64,000 nt of DNA from Kineosporia sp. R_H_3 (GTDB lineage: Bacteria > Actinomycetota > Actinomycetes > Actinomycetales > Kineosporiaceae), in the NCBI RefSeq assembly GCF_002198675.1, contig NZ_MWLL01000162.1, forward strand, positions 1 to 64,000. The letters run 5' to 3'. The position numbers and the translations under genes were made by a program. Each line of letters begins with the position of its first letter. The first letter of the stretch is position 1. Positions 25,907 to 34,700 of this stretch are shown piece by piece. Under the pieces are notes generated by a model. It saw nothing but the letters and a program-made list of their open reading frames with translations, had not been told where the DNA came from and did not search any database.

Positions 25907-27637
25907 TCAACCGGTCTGCACCTGGATCTCCGCGAGCCCGATGTTGCGCGTCGTCGGGCTCACCGCGGTGACGGTCAGGCGCAGGCTCGTGATGGTCCTG
26001 GGCGCGAAGGTCACCACCTTCTGGACGCCCTCGTTCGGCAGGGCGGGGACCGTGACCGCGCTGCCCGAGCTGAACGTCAGCTGGCCGGCCGTCACCTGGT
26101 CGTTCGCGTTCGGCCGGTCGTAGAGCACCACCCGGTCGACCCGCACCGGCACCGGCCACGTGAGGTCGAGCGTCGTCCCGGCCCGGCCGCCGACCGTCGC
26201 CCACTCGCGGGTCGTCGCCGCCGGGTTGCCCAGCGGGTAGCCGTCGACGGCCTTGACGGCGGTCTGCCCGGTCGAGGTGTTCTGCGACGACGCGGTGACG
26301 ACCGCTCGCGGCGCGACGTTCGTCGTGAACGCCTGGAGCTCGGCGAGCCCGACGTTGCGGGTCGTCGGGCTGACGGCGTCCACCCGCAGCCGGACCCGGG
26401 TCACCCGCCGGGGGCTGAACGTCACGACGGTGGCGCTGCCTTCGTTGCGCAGCGCGCCGACCGCGACGGTGCTGCCGTCGCCGAACAGCAACGTCCCCCG
26501 GGTGACCTGGTCCGAGGAGTTCGGGCGGTCGTAGAGGACGACGCTCTCGAGGGTGTGCGGGCCGGGCCAGGTGACCTCGAGCCAGCTGCCGGCCCGGCCG
26601 CCGACCGTGGCCCACTCGTTGAGGGTGGCGACCGGGTTGCCGCCGATGACGCCGTCCACGGCCTTGGCCGCGGTCTGGCCCGTCGTCGTGTTCTGCGAGG
26701 AGGCTTTCGCCGTCCCGACCCGGGCCGCGTTCTGCAGGCCGCCCAGCTCGCTGCCGACGGTGTACTGCCGGGAGAAGCGCGGGCCGCTGCTGCTCGCCAG
26801 GCAGGCCGCGGCGTCCTGGCAGACGAAACGGTCGTGCGGCGCGTAGGCGAGGAAGGTCGCGAGCTTGGCGTCGGCCTGGGCGGCGGTGAGGTTCGCCGCC
26901 AGGGCCGCGACGCCGTACCCCCGGTAGCCGGTGAACCGGTGCCGCTCGGTGACGAGGTCGTGAGCGGCGCGGGCGAAGAACGCCGAGCCGTGGTGGTCGC
27001 TGTGGTCGCCGTCGCCGAACTTGCCGACGTGGTCGTGCGCCCGCACGAGCACCGGCCGGAACGTCGTCATGAGGGACGCGAGCGCCGCGACGACACCGGC
27101 CCGGCTGTAGCGGGCGCTCCCGTCGATCGCGTCGATCGAGGTGATGCTGTTCTGCCAGAGCCGCTGCAGGCTCTGGCTGCCGGTCGCACCGAATCCCGCA
27201 CCGCTGCCGCCGTCGGGCAGCCTCAGGAAGACCAGACCGACCGTCGGCCGGCCGACGAGCACGTCGTGGACGACGGTCTGCCCGTCGGCGAGCCGGAGCC
27301 CCTCGCGCGTCCAGTCGTCCTCGACGCCGGCCATGTGGGCCGCCGCGGCCCGGGCGCCGGCCTCCCGGCCCTCCCAGTACACCGGGTTCAGACCGTTGTC
27401 GCCCGCCGTGACGAACACCGTGAGCGTGCAGCGACCGGCCGCGACACCCGTCTGGATGTCCGGGTTCATGAAGAGGATGTCGTCGTCCTCGTGGGCGGCG
27501 ATGTTCATGACGAGGTCGTCGCGGCACGTCAGGGCCGCCTGCGCGGGCCCGGTCGTGACCGGCCCCGGTACGAGCACCGCCGTCGCCGCTGCTCCCAGCA
27601 GCGCCACGCGGCGCCGGAAGGCTCGTGAAGCCGACAT
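25907..27637 (-). CDS. Secreted PIG-L family deacetylase with two discoidin-like domains
   Basis: 576 aa, signal peptide (about 1-36, GPAQA). The PIG-L/LmbE domain (about 40-290) has the zinc motif as AAHEDDDILFMNPD (HEDD in place of the common HPDD) and a second motif HDHVGKFGDGDHSDHHGS. Two tandem F5/8-type (discoidin-like) domains of about 140 aa follow, clearly duplicated: SSQNTTTGQTAAKAVDG and SSQNTSTGQTAVKAVDG, each with EWATVGGRAG and VVLYDRPN. These usually bind sugars. A role in deacetylating an extracellular polysaccharide or glycoconjugate is inferred. ATG 27637 follows GGGGG by five bases; a GTG six bases upstream is the alternative. The 147-base gap before it looks like a promoter region but I see no clear boxes. 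Confidence 0.9.
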   Translation of the reverse strand: MSASRAFRRRVALLGAAATAVLVPGPVTTGPAQAALTCRDDLVMNIAAHEDDDILFMNPDIQTGVAAGRCTLTVFVTAGDNGLNPVYWEGREAGARAAAAHMAGVEDDWTREGLRLADGQTVVHDVLVGRPTVGLVFLRLPDGGSGAGFGATGSQSLQRLWQNSITSIDAIDGSARYSRAGVVAALASLMTTFRPVLVRAHDHVGKFGDGDHSDHHGSAFFARAAHDLVTERHRFTGYRGYGVAALAANLTAAQADAKLATFLAYAPHDRFVCQDAAACLASSSGPRFSRQYTVGSELGGLQNAARVGTAKASSQNTTTGQTAAKAVDGVIGGNPVATLNEWATVGGRAGSWLEVTWPGPHTLESVVLYDRPNSSDQVTRGTLLFGDGSTVAVGALRNEGSATVVTFSPRRVTRVRLRVDAVSPTTRNVGLAELQAFTTNVAPRAVVTASSQNTSTGQTAVKAVDGYPLGNPAATTREWATVGGRAGTTLDLTWPVPVRVDRVVLYDRPNANDQVTAGQLTFSSGSAVTVPALPNEGVQKVVTFAPRTITSLRLTVTAVSPTTRNIGLAEIQVQTG

Positions 27638-27784
27638 CTCCACCCCCGTGGACGACGGTGCGCCTTGCTACCACGCGGCGCGCACGTCGGCAACGGCCCC
27701 GAGCGGCGTGCGCCACCGTGTGGAGCGTCCATCACGCCCGCCGGGAACGGTGGGGACGAAGGCCGCCGGGCGCCGGGCGGCTGC

Positions 27785-30310
27785 TCAGCCCCGCTCGTGC
27801 ACCGACCGGGCGAGGGACGCCGCCCGCACGCTCGTCATGACGTCCTCGAGGAGCACCGGCTGCCCGACGCCGTCCGCGAGCGGCAGGCGCCAGTTCGGGT
27901 ACTCGCGGCTCGTTCCCGGCTGGTTCATCGCCCGGCGGTCGCCGACGGCGTCCGCGAGCGCGACGCCGAGCAGCCGGGCCGGCGTCCACGTGATGAAGCG
28001 GTGCAGCGCCTCGACCCGCTCGCGCTCGGTCGACCGCTCCCCGAGCAGCCCGAGCTCCGTGAGCTGGCGCAGGACGGCGAGCCGGTCCGCCTCGTCGACC
28101 GCGATCTCCTCCTCGATCGACCGGGTGAGCAGCCCGAGCCGCTGGCGCAGCTCGATGTGCTCGCCCGCGAGGTAGCCGGCGGTCGGCGGCAGGTCGTGCG
28201 TCGTGACGGTCGCCAGGCACAGCTCGCGCCAGGCCTGCGGTGCGAGCGGGCGGCCGGAGTGGTCCTTCTCGAACCACAGGATCGAGGTGCCGAGGATGCC
28301 CCGCTCGCGCAGGTAGTCGCGGGCCCACGGCTCGACGGTGCCGAGGTCCTCGCCGACGACGACGGCACCGGCCCGGTGCGCCTCGAGCGCGAGGATGCCG
28401 ACGAGCGCCTCGTGGTCGTAACGCACGTAGGTGCCCTCGTCGGGGCCGGCGCCGCGGGGCACCCACCACAGCCGGAAGAGGCCGATGATGTGGTCGACCC
28501 GCAGGCCCCCGGCGTGCCGCAGGATCGTCCGGAGCATGTCGCGGTACGGCGCGTACCCGAGGTCGGCGAGCCGGTCCGGCCGCCACGGCGGCTGGCTCCA
28601 GTCCTGGCCCTGCTGGTTGAAGGCGTCCGGCGGGGCGCCGACCGTCACGTCGGTCGCGAGGACGTCGCTCAGCGCCCAGGTGTCCGCACCGTCCGGGTGC
28701 ACGCCGACCGCGAGGTCGTGCATGATCCCCAGCGGCATCCCGGCGTCCTTCGCGGTGCGCTGCGCCGCGGCGAGCTGCTCGTCGAGGCACCACTGCAGCC
28801 ACATGTAGAACTCGACCCGGTCGGCGAGCTCCTCACGGATCTGCGCGACCGACTGCGAGCGCGGGTCGCGCGCGTGCGACGGCCAGCCGGCCGCGGGCAG
28901 CCCGTACCGCTCGGCGAGGGCGCACCACGTCGCGTAGTCGACGAGGCCCTGGCCCTCACGGACGCAGAACGCCTCGAACTGGCGCTGCCGGGCCGCCGAG
29001 CGCGGCTGGGCGAAGACCGTCTCGAGCGCGTTCTTCTTCGCCTCCCAGACCCGGTCCCGGTCGAGCTCGCCCGGGGCGTCGTTGAGCGCCCACAGCTCCT
29101 CGGCCTGCCACTCGACGATCGCGCGGTCCGTCGAGGGCATGTACGCGACCTCGCGGACGTCCTCGACGCGCAGGTAGATCGGGTTGACGAAGCGCCGGGT
29201 CGTCGGCAGGTACGGCGACGGCTCCATGGGCGCGATCGGCTCGGCCGCGTGCATCGGGTTCACCAGCACGAACCCGGCGCCGTGCTCGCGGGCGCTCCAG
29301 TCGGCGATCTCCGCGAGGTCGGCGAGGTCGCCCGTCCCCCAGGACTGCTTGGAGCGCACCGAGTACAGCTGCGTCATGAAGCCCCAGGCGCGCCGCTGCG
29401 CGACCTGCTCGGGCAGCTCGAGCCGGGCCGGGGTGACGACGAGCGGGCAGGCGGACAGGCCGCCGGAGTGCCGGGCGTACAGCGTGTGCCAGCCGAGCGG
29501 CAGGTCCGGCGGCACGAGGAAGCTCGCCTGGCCGACGAGCCGGCCGGTGACGACGCGCGGCTCGACCCAGCGGTCCTCCTGGCCGAGCGGGCGGCTCTCG
29601 CCGTCCTCGGTCTCGACCCAGACCTCGACGGGCTGGCCGTGGTCGACGTGGACCGGCACCCGCGGCGTCTGGCCGGCCCGGGTGACGACGACGTTCGGCA
29701 GGGTGCGGCGCCACGAGCGGTCCCGGGCCTCGCCGAGGGCGAAGGTGATCTCGTCCTCGGTGCGCGCGACGACACCGAGGGCGTCGAGGACGGCGAGGAT
29801 GGTCCGGCGCGGGACGACGGTGTGCCGCCCCTGCCAGTCCCAGAACTCGGTGGCGACGCCGTAGACGTGCGCGAGCTCGACGAGGTGCTGCGAGAGCTCC
29901 TCGGGCGCGGCCTCGACGACAGCCTCGGGCTCCGCGACGGGCTCGGCCTCGTCCTCGGTGCCGGCCGCGGCGTCGACCTCCGCGGCCGCCTCGTCCTCGG
30001 TGCCGACCGCGGCGTCGTCGTCCTCCGCGGCGGCCTCGTCCGCCGCGACCGCCTCGTCGGCCACGGGCACCTCGTCGGCCACGGGCGCCTCGTCAACCAC
30101 GGGCGCCTCGTCGTCCCCCGTCTCGGTCCCCGCCTCGGGGTGCGCGCCGTTCACCGCGGGACCACCGTGCTCGGGGCCGTGCTCCGGGTCGTGCTCCGGG
30201 TCGTGCTCCGGCAGCGGGCCCGGCTCGACGTTCGGCCGGAACAGGTCGACCGCCGCAGGGCCGGCGGGCGGCACCTGCGGATCGGGACTCGTGCGGGGCT
30301 TGTCGGTCAC
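27785..30310 (-). CDS. malQ: 4-alpha-glucanotransferase (GH77) with acidic repeat N-terminus
   Basis: Amylomaltase: moves glucan chains between maltodextrins. The GH77 core (about 260-840) has the nucleophile Asp in GGLRVDHIIGLFRLWWVP, acid/base Glu in VVGEDLGTVEP and stabiliser Asp in TTHDLPPTAGY, plus MHAAEPIAPMEPSPYLPTTRR. Residues about 145-240 are the extra N-terminal modules typical of actinobacterial MalQ (ELSQHLVELAHVYGVATEFWDWQGR). The first 140 or so residues are unusual: a Pro-Glu-His repeat (PEHDPEHDPEHGPEH) and a low-complexity Asp/Glu/Ala region. GTG start. A downstream hairpin at about 27762-27781 is weak. It works with maltodextrin enzymes such as the GH13 alpha-glucosidase at 57 kb. 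Confidence 0.94.
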   Translation of the reverse strand: MTDKPRTSPDPQVPPAGPAAVDLFRPNVEPGPLPEHDPEHDPEHGPEHGGPAVNGAHPEAGTETGDDEAPVVDEAPVADEVPVADEAVAADEAAAEDDDAAVGTEDEAAAEVDAAAGTEDEAEPVAEPEAVVEAAPEELSQHLVELAHVYGVATEFWDWQGRHTVVPRRTILAVLDALGVVARTEDEITFALGEARDRSWRRTLPNVVVTRAGQTPRVPVHVDHGQPVEVWVETEDGESRPLGQEDRWVEPRVVTGRLVGQASFLVPPDLPLGWHTLYARHSGGLSACPLVVTPARLELPEQVAQRRAWGFMTQLYSVRSKQSWGTGDLADLAEIADWSAREHGAGFVLVNPMHAAEPIAPMEPSPYLPTTRRFVNPIYLRVEDVREVAYMPSTDRAIVEWQAEELWALNDAPGELDRDRVWEAKKNALETVFAQPRSAARQRQFEAFCVREGQGLVDYATWCALAERYGLPAAGWPSHARDPRSQSVAQIREELADRVEFYMWLQWCLDEQLAAAQRTAKDAGMPLGIMHDLAVGVHPDGADTWALSDVLATDVTVGAPPDAFNQQGQDWSQPPWRPDRLADLGYAPYRDMLRTILRHAGGLRVDHIIGLFRLWWVPRGAGPDEGTYVRYDHEALVGILALEAHRAGAVVVGEDLGTVEPWARDYLRERGILGTSILWFEKDHSGRPLAPQAWRELCLATVTTHDLPPTAGYLAGEHIELRQRLGLLTRSIEEEIAVDEADRLAVLRQLTELGLLGERSTERERVEALHRFITWTPARLLGVALADAVGDRRAMNQPGTSREYPNWRLPLADGVGQPVLLEDVMTSVRAASLARSVHERG
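30167..30214. repeat. 12-bp tandem repeat inside malQ
   Basis: Four copies of a GTGCTCCGGGTC-like unit, encoding the repeated P-E-H-D/G in the N-terminal tail. Copy number may vary between strains by slippage. Confidence 0.6.
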
Positions 30311-30483
30311 GTCTCGGCTTTCGGTCGGCTGTGCTGGCGGTGCTCGGCGCGGGCGAACCCGGCGCGCGCCGTCCGGAATCCCCCTCCGGCGCCGTCAGGC
30401 CCGCCGTGAATCCTGCCAGACCGCGCGACCCGGTCCGTGTGCGGACCAGGATCCGGCACGGCGACCGGGCCCGGCGCCGGTCC

Positions 30484-31059
30484 TCAGGCCAGCAGGTGCG
30501 CCCGGGCGGCGGCGAGGGCCACCTTCGCCCAGCGGTCGCAGTCCTCGGGCGCCGGGTCCCGGTCCAGCACGAGAAGGTCCAGGTACACCGGCGCCACGAG
30601 GGTCGCGAGGAAGACGTCGGGCCGGGTGCCGGCGGGCACCTGCCCGGCCTCGACCGCCGACGCCAGTCGCCGGGCCAGGACCTGCGCCCGGGCTGCGAGG
30701 AAACGCCGGCGGGCCTGCACCACGGCGGGCAGCCGGCCGGCGTCCGACCGGAGCATCGCCACGAGCGGCCGACCGGTCGGGCCGGTCAGCCAGGCGACCA
30801 GGGCGCGCAGGCCCACGGCGAGGTCGCCGTCGACGTCCCCGGTGTCGGGGATCGCGAAGTCACCGGCCGCCTGCTCGAGGACGGCATCGGTGAGGAGCGA
30901 CTCCCGGTCCGGCCAGCGCCGGTACACGGTCGTCTTGTGGACCCCCGCGCGGACGGCGACGTGCTCCACCGACAGGTCCGCGTAGCCCCGCTCGGCGAGC
31001 TCCGCGAGCGCCGCGGCGAGCACCGCCTGCCGGACCACCTCGCCACGGCGGGCCGTCAC
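30484..31059 (-). CDS. TetR-family transcriptional regulator
   Basis: 191 aa. N-terminal helix-turn-helix: LAELAERGYADLSVEHVAVRAGVHKTTVYRRWPDRESLL at about 16-55, typical TetR, then a helical ligand-binding domain. GTG start at 31059. The frame stays open far upstream, but that extension crosses the operator region and the opposite-strand genes. The divergent small membrane-protein gene and the twin inverted repeats between them indicate autoregulation and control of that gene. Ligand unknown. Confidence 0.9.
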   Translation of the reverse strand: MTARRGEVVRQAVLAAALAELAERGYADLSVEHVAVRAGVHKTTVYRRWPDRESLLTDAVLEQAAGDFAIPDTGDVDGDLAVGLRALVAWLTGPTGRPLVAMLRSDAGRLPAVVQARRRFLAARAQVLARRLASAVEAGQVPAGTRPDVFLATLVAPVYLDLLVLDRDPAPEDCDRWAKVALAAARAHLLA

Positions 31060-31075
31060 GACGGCACCGCCCCAG

Positions 31076-31096
31076 ATCGCAACAAGCTGTTGCGAT
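31076..31096. promoter_or_regulatory. TetR operator 1
   Basis: Perfect 9-base-arm palindrome ATCGCAACA-AGC-TGTTGCGAT, core CGCAAC-N5-GTTGCG, 17 bases upstream of the TetR start. The same core with the same spacing recurs at 31129. Confidence 0.75.
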
Positions 31097-31113
31097 GACT
31101 GCTCGACACTGGC

Positions 31114-31126
31114 ATGCTCGGAGCAT
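31114..31126. promoter_or_regulatory. Palindrome between the two TetR operators
   Basis: Perfect palindrome ATGCTC-G-GAGCAT, centred almost midway between operators 1 and 2. It could be a site for another regulator or part of the overlapping promoters. Confidence 0.4.
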
Positions 31127-31128
31127 AA

Positions 31129-31145
31129 CGCAACGCGGAGTTGCG
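31129..31145. promoter_or_regulatory. TetR operator 2
   Basis: CGCAAC-GCGGA-GTTGCG, the same core and 5-base spacer as operator 1, with centres 51 bp apart (about five helical turns). It ends 16 bases before the membrane-protein ATG. Confidence 0.7.
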
Positions 31146-31161
31146 ATAGGGAGGGGCGGTC

Positions 31162-31554
31162 ATGACGCCCGGACGACAGCGGTCGTGGACCGTCGCGCTC
31201 GCGGTGGAGCTCGTCGCCGTCGCCGCCCTGGCCGGCTTCGGGCCGGCGTTCCCGACGGCGGCCGACCCCTCCATCGCGTGGGGCTTCCTCGCGACGCACG
31301 CCTACGCGGCGGCCCACGCGGCCCTCGGAGCGCTCGTCCTCGTGCACGCGACGGCCCTTGCGGTCACCGCACGCGCGCGACCACTCCCCCTGGTCGCCCT
31401 CGCGGGGACGCTCACCTCGGTCGCCGCAGGGGCGGCCTACGTGTCCGCGCGGCAGCCCGCAGCGGCGCTGACCGCCATGACCGCGGGCTGGCTCACGGCA
31501 CTGGTCGCCGCGACGGCCGCGATCGTCCGGGGGCGACGTCCCCGGACGCCCTAG
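31162..31554 (+). CDS. Small four-helix membrane protein under TetR control
   Basis: 130 aa with four hydrophobic segments (about 9-28, 42-68, 73-92, 97-122) and a basic C-terminus (VRGRRPRTP). ATG with GGGAGGGG upstream. Not a recognised transporter; its size and layout resemble small DUF-type integral membrane proteins. Divergent from TetR with two operator copies between, so probably its regulated target, possibly in response to a membrane-active compound (inference). Confidence 0.8.
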   Translation: MTPGRQRSWTVALAVELVAVAALAGFGPAFPTAADPSIAWGFLATHAYAAAHAALGALVLVHATALAVTARARPLPLVALAGTLTSVAAGAAYVSARQPAAALTAMTAGWLTALVAATAAIVRGRRPRTP

Positions 31555-31557
31555 GCT
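31552..31557 (+). promoter_or_regulatory. Putative leaderless -10 hexamer of the S9 peptidase
   Basis: TAGGCT overlaps the stop codon of the membrane-protein gene and ends exactly six bases before the peptidase ATG, which has no ribosome site. A transcript from here would start at or near the ATG. Confidence 0.35.
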
Positions 31558-31563
31558 CCGTGC

Positions 31564-33780
31564 ATGGCCGACGCCCCCACCCAGCACGCCCCCGCGCAGT
31601 ACCCCGCCGCCGAACGGCTGGACCTCGTCGAGGACCTCCACGGCCACCAGGTCGCCGACCCGTACCGCTGGCTCGAGGACACCGCCGACCCGCGGACCGT
31701 CGACTGGTCGTCGGCGCAGGACGACCTGTTCGCCGGCGCCGCCGCGACATGGCCGGGCCGGGACGCCGTCGCCCGCCGCCTGCGCGAGCTGCTCGGCGCG
31801 GGCGTCGTCGGGGTGCCGATCTGGCGCGGCGAGCGCTGCTTCTTCGTGCGGCGCGAGGGCAGCCAGGAGCACGGCGTCCTCGTGACCTCGGTGCCCGCCG
31901 ACCCGTCGGCCGGGCCGGACGCCCCGCGCGCCGAGCGCGTCCTCGTCGACCCGATGTCGCTGGACCCGACGGGCCTGACGACGCTCGATGCCTGGCAGCC
32001 GGACCTCGAAGGGCGGTTGCTCGCCTACCAGGTCTCCGAGGGCGGCACCGAGGAGAGCACGCTGCGGGTCATGGACGTCGCGACCGGCGACGTCGTCGAC
32101 GGGCCGATCGACCGGGCCCGGTACTCCCCCGTCGCATGGCTGCCCGGCGGCAGCGCCTACTACTACGTGCGCCGGCTCGACCCGGCGACCCTGCCCGCGG
32201 ACGAGCACCAGTACCACCGCCGGGTCTGGCTGCACCGGGTCGGCACCGACCCCGCGACCGACGTCGAGATCTTCGGCGAGGGCCAGGACCTGCGCAGCTA
32301 CTACGGCGTCTCGGTCTCGCGCAGCGGTCGCTGGCTCACGGTGTCCGCGGCGACCGGGACGGCGCCCCGCAACGACGTCTGGATCGCACCGCTCACCGCG
32401 GACGCGACCGACCCGGACCGGCCCGCGGGCGGTCCGGCGCCCGAGGTGGACCGGGAGCGCACCGAGCGACCGTCGCTCTCCCCGGTCGCCGTCGGCCTCG
32501 ACGCCCGGGTCGGGCTGTGGGTCGGCCGGGACGGCCGGCTCTACGTCGCGACCGACCTCGACGCGCCGCGCGGCCGGCTCGCGGTGACGTCCCCGCTCAC
32601 CCCGACCCCGGACACCTGGGTCGACCTCCTTCCCCAGGACGACGAGGCGGTCCTGGAGGACTTCGGCGTCCTCGACGGCCCGGAGCTCGACGCCCCGATG
32701 CTCGTCGCCGCGTGGACCCGGCACGCCGTGAGCGAGGTGACCGTCCACGACCTCGTGACCGGTGCCCGGCTCGAGGGCGACCGCGGCCGCGTCCCGCTGC
32801 CCGGCCTCGGCTCCGTCGGCGGCATCGTCACCCGCCCCGAGGGGGGCCACGAGGCGTGGTTCTCCTACACCGACCACACGACGGTGCCGCACGTGCACCG
32901 GCTCGACGGCCGGGACGGCTCGGTCGCGGTCTGGTCCCGTCCGCCGGGCACGGTCGAGGTGCCGGACGTCGTCACCCGCCAGGTCGCGTACACGTCCGCC
33001 GACGGCACGACGGTGCGGATGTTCGTCATGACCCGCGCCGACGCCGTCGGGCCGGACGGCGCCCCGACCGGCCCGCGGCCGACGATCCTCTACGGCTACG
33101 GCGGCTTCGGGGTCCCGCTGACCCCGGGCTACTCGGCCTCGATCCTCGCGTGGGTGGAGGCGGGCGGCGTCTACGCGGTCGCGAACCTGCGAGGCGGGGC
33201 CGAGGAGGGCGAGCAGTGGCACCGCGACGGCATGCTCGGCGCCAAGCAGAACGTCTTCGACGACTTCCACGCGGCGGGCGAGCGGCTGCTCGCCGACGGC
33301 TGGACGACGCGTGAGCGGCTCGCGGTGAGCGGTGGCTCGAACGGCGGCCTGCTCGTCGGCGCGGCGTGCGTCCAGCGGCCCGACCTGTTCCGGGCCGTCG
33401 TCTGCTCCGCGCCGCTGCTCGACATGGTCCGGTACGAGCTCTTCGGGCTCGGCGCGACGTGGAACGTCGAGTACGGGACCGCGGCCGACGCCGAGCAGCT
33501 CGGCTGGCTGCTCGGCTACTCGCCCTACCACCACGTGCGCCCGGGCACGGCCTACCCCGCGGTGCTCTTCACGGTCTTCGACGGCGACACCCGCGTCGAC
33601 CCGCTGCACGCCCGCAAGATGTGCGCCGCGCTCCAGCACGCGACGACGTCCGGGCTGCCGGTGCTCCTGCGCCGGGAGAAGGACGTCGGCCACGGCGCCC
33701 GCGCCGTCTCGCGCAGCGTCGACCTGTCCGCCGACACCATGGCCTTCACCGCGGCGATGACCGGCCTGCCGCTCGGCTGA
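31564..33780 (+). CDS. Prolyl oligopeptidase / oligopeptidase B-type S9 serine peptidase
   Basis: 738 aa. The N-terminal beta-propeller (about 60-430) starts with the family motif DPYRWLED at about 37. The C-terminal alpha/beta hydrolase domain has ILYGYGGFGVPL, NLRGGAEEGEQWHRDGML, the nucleophile elbow GGSNGGLLVG (Ser at about 599), the Asp in FDGDTRVDPLHA and the His in DVGHGA. It cleaves short peptides after Pro or basic residues in the cytoplasm; the presence of GGAEEGEQWH suggests the POP/OPB group without settling which. No signal peptide. Confidence 0.93.
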   Translation: MADAPTQHAPAQYPAAERLDLVEDLHGHQVADPYRWLEDTADPRTVDWSSAQDDLFAGAAATWPGRDAVARRLRELLGAGVVGVPIWRGERCFFVRREGSQEHGVLVTSVPADPSAGPDAPRAERVLVDPMSLDPTGLTTLDAWQPDLEGRLLAYQVSEGGTEESTLRVMDVATGDVVDGPIDRARYSPVAWLPGGSAYYYVRRLDPATLPADEHQYHRRVWLHRVGTDPATDVEIFGEGQDLRSYYGVSVSRSGRWLTVSAATGTAPRNDVWIAPLTADATDPDRPAGGPAPEVDRERTERPSLSPVAVGLDARVGLWVGRDGRLYVATDLDAPRGRLAVTSPLTPTPDTWVDLLPQDDEAVLEDFGVLDGPELDAPMLVAAWTRHAVSEVTVHDLVTGARLEGDRGRVPLPGLGSVGGIVTRPEGGHEAWFSYTDHTTVPHVHRLDGRDGSVAVWSRPPGTVEVPDVVTRQVAYTSADGTTVRMFVMTRADAVGPDGAPTGPRPTILYGYGGFGVPLTPGYSASILAWVEAGGVYAVANLRGGAEEGEQWHRDGMLGAKQNVFDDFHAAGERLLADGWTTRERLAVSGGSNGGLLVGAACVQRPDLFRAVVCSAPLLDMVRYELFGLGATWNVEYGTAADAEQLGWLLGYSPYHHVRPGTAYPAVLFTVFDGDTRVDPLHARKMCAALQHATTSGLPVLLRREKDVGHGARAVSRSVDLSADTMAFTAAMTGLPLG

Positions 33781-34028
33781 CGCGGAGCCCCCGGCAGGAT
33801 GTGAAGCATTCGCTTGTCATTCTGTTCGGGGGCGAACGTCGCCGCTCCGCTCACGTACGGTCACCCAAAGAGACGAAAACCCCCCTGAAATCGCTTACAT
33901 GACGACTCGGATGACGTCAGTGTCATGCGATCAGCGGATACCCAACGCGTTACGTGACGAAGACGCTTTCCCTGGGGCCGCGACATGTTTCAGGGGCAGG
34001 TCGTGAGCCCCACCGAAGGGGCGCACCA
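33781..34028. promoter_or_regulatory. Promoter region of the two-component operon
   Basis: 248 bases without a gene, less GC-rich than its surroundings. It contains ATGAC-N6-GTCAT (33911-33926) with an internal TGACGTCA palindrome, several CGTGACG/ATGACG half-like elements and AAGGGG before the regulator ATG. Probably holds the promoter and perhaps an autoregulatory site; I cannot place -10/-35 boxes with confidence. Confidence 0.4.
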
Positions 34029-34700
34029 ATGACCAAGATTCTCGTCATCGACGACGAACCGGGGATCCTCCGGTTCATCCGCAGGGCACTGGAGTCCGAG
34101 GGCTACTCCGTGCTCACCGCGGCGGACGGCGCAGAGGGGCTGCGACTGGCCGCCGAGCACAGCCCGGCACTCGTCATCCTCGACCTCGTCATGCCCGGGC
34201 TCTCCGGCACGGCGGTCCTCGCGGCGCTGCTCGCGGACCGCCGGGACACCAAGGTGCTCGTGCTCTCCGCGGTCGGCGACGTCCAGGCGCGGGTCCGCTG
34301 CCTCGACGCCGGCGCGGTCGACTTCCTCCCCAAGCCGTTCGCCGTCGCCGAGCTGCTGGCCCGGGTCCGGTCCCGGCTGCGCGAGATCGCCGCGGCCCAC
34401 GCCCGGCCCGACGACGAGCTGCAGTTCGCCGGCATCCGGCTCGACCTGCGCACGCGCCGGCTCGTCACCGGCGACCGTCACGTGGAGCTCTCGCAGCGCG
34501 AGTTCGCGCTCATGCAGCACCTCATGCGCAACGCCGGCGCGGTCTGCACCCGCGCGGAGCTGCTCTCCGAGGTCTGGGGCTACGCCTTCGACCCGGGCAG
34601 CAACGTCGTCGACGTCACCGTGGCCCGGCTGCGCTCCAAGCTGCAGGACCTGCGCATCGAGACGGTCCGCAACGTCGGCTACGCGCTCCAGCAGGCCTGA
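34029..34700 (+). CDS. OmpR-family response regulator
   Basis: 223 aa. Receiver domain with Asp8-Asp9 (VIDDEPG), phospho-acceptor Asp near 52 (VILDLVMPG) and Lys in LPKPF. The winged-helix DNA-binding domain at about 125-222 has ELSQREFALMQHLMRNAG, LLSEVWGYAFDPGSNVVDVTVARLRSKL and TVRNVGYAL. ATG 34029 has AAGGGG upstream; a longer in-frame start at 33954 lacks support. The kinase gene starts at the very next base after its stop, so the two form one operon. Confidence 0.95.
   Translation: MTKILVIDDEPGILRFIRRALESEGYSVLTAADGAEGLRLAAEHSPALVILDLVMPGLSGTAVLAALLADRRDTKVLVLSAVGDVQARVRCLDAGAVDFLPKPFAVAELLARVRSRLREIAAAHARPDDELQFAGIRLDLRTRRLVTGDRHVELSQREFALMQHLMRNAGAVCTRAELLSEVWGYAFDPGSNVVDVTVARLRSKLQDLRIETVRNVGYALQQA

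Noticed and set aside
27762-27781. Terminator hairpin after malQ
   Set aside because: Only a 6-bp stem with a GC-rich loop; too weak to call with confidence against the local background.
31060-33693. Extension of the TetR frame far upstream
   Set aside because: It crosses the operator region and lies opposite the membrane protein and the S9 peptidase; the helix-turn-helix begins right after GTG 31059.
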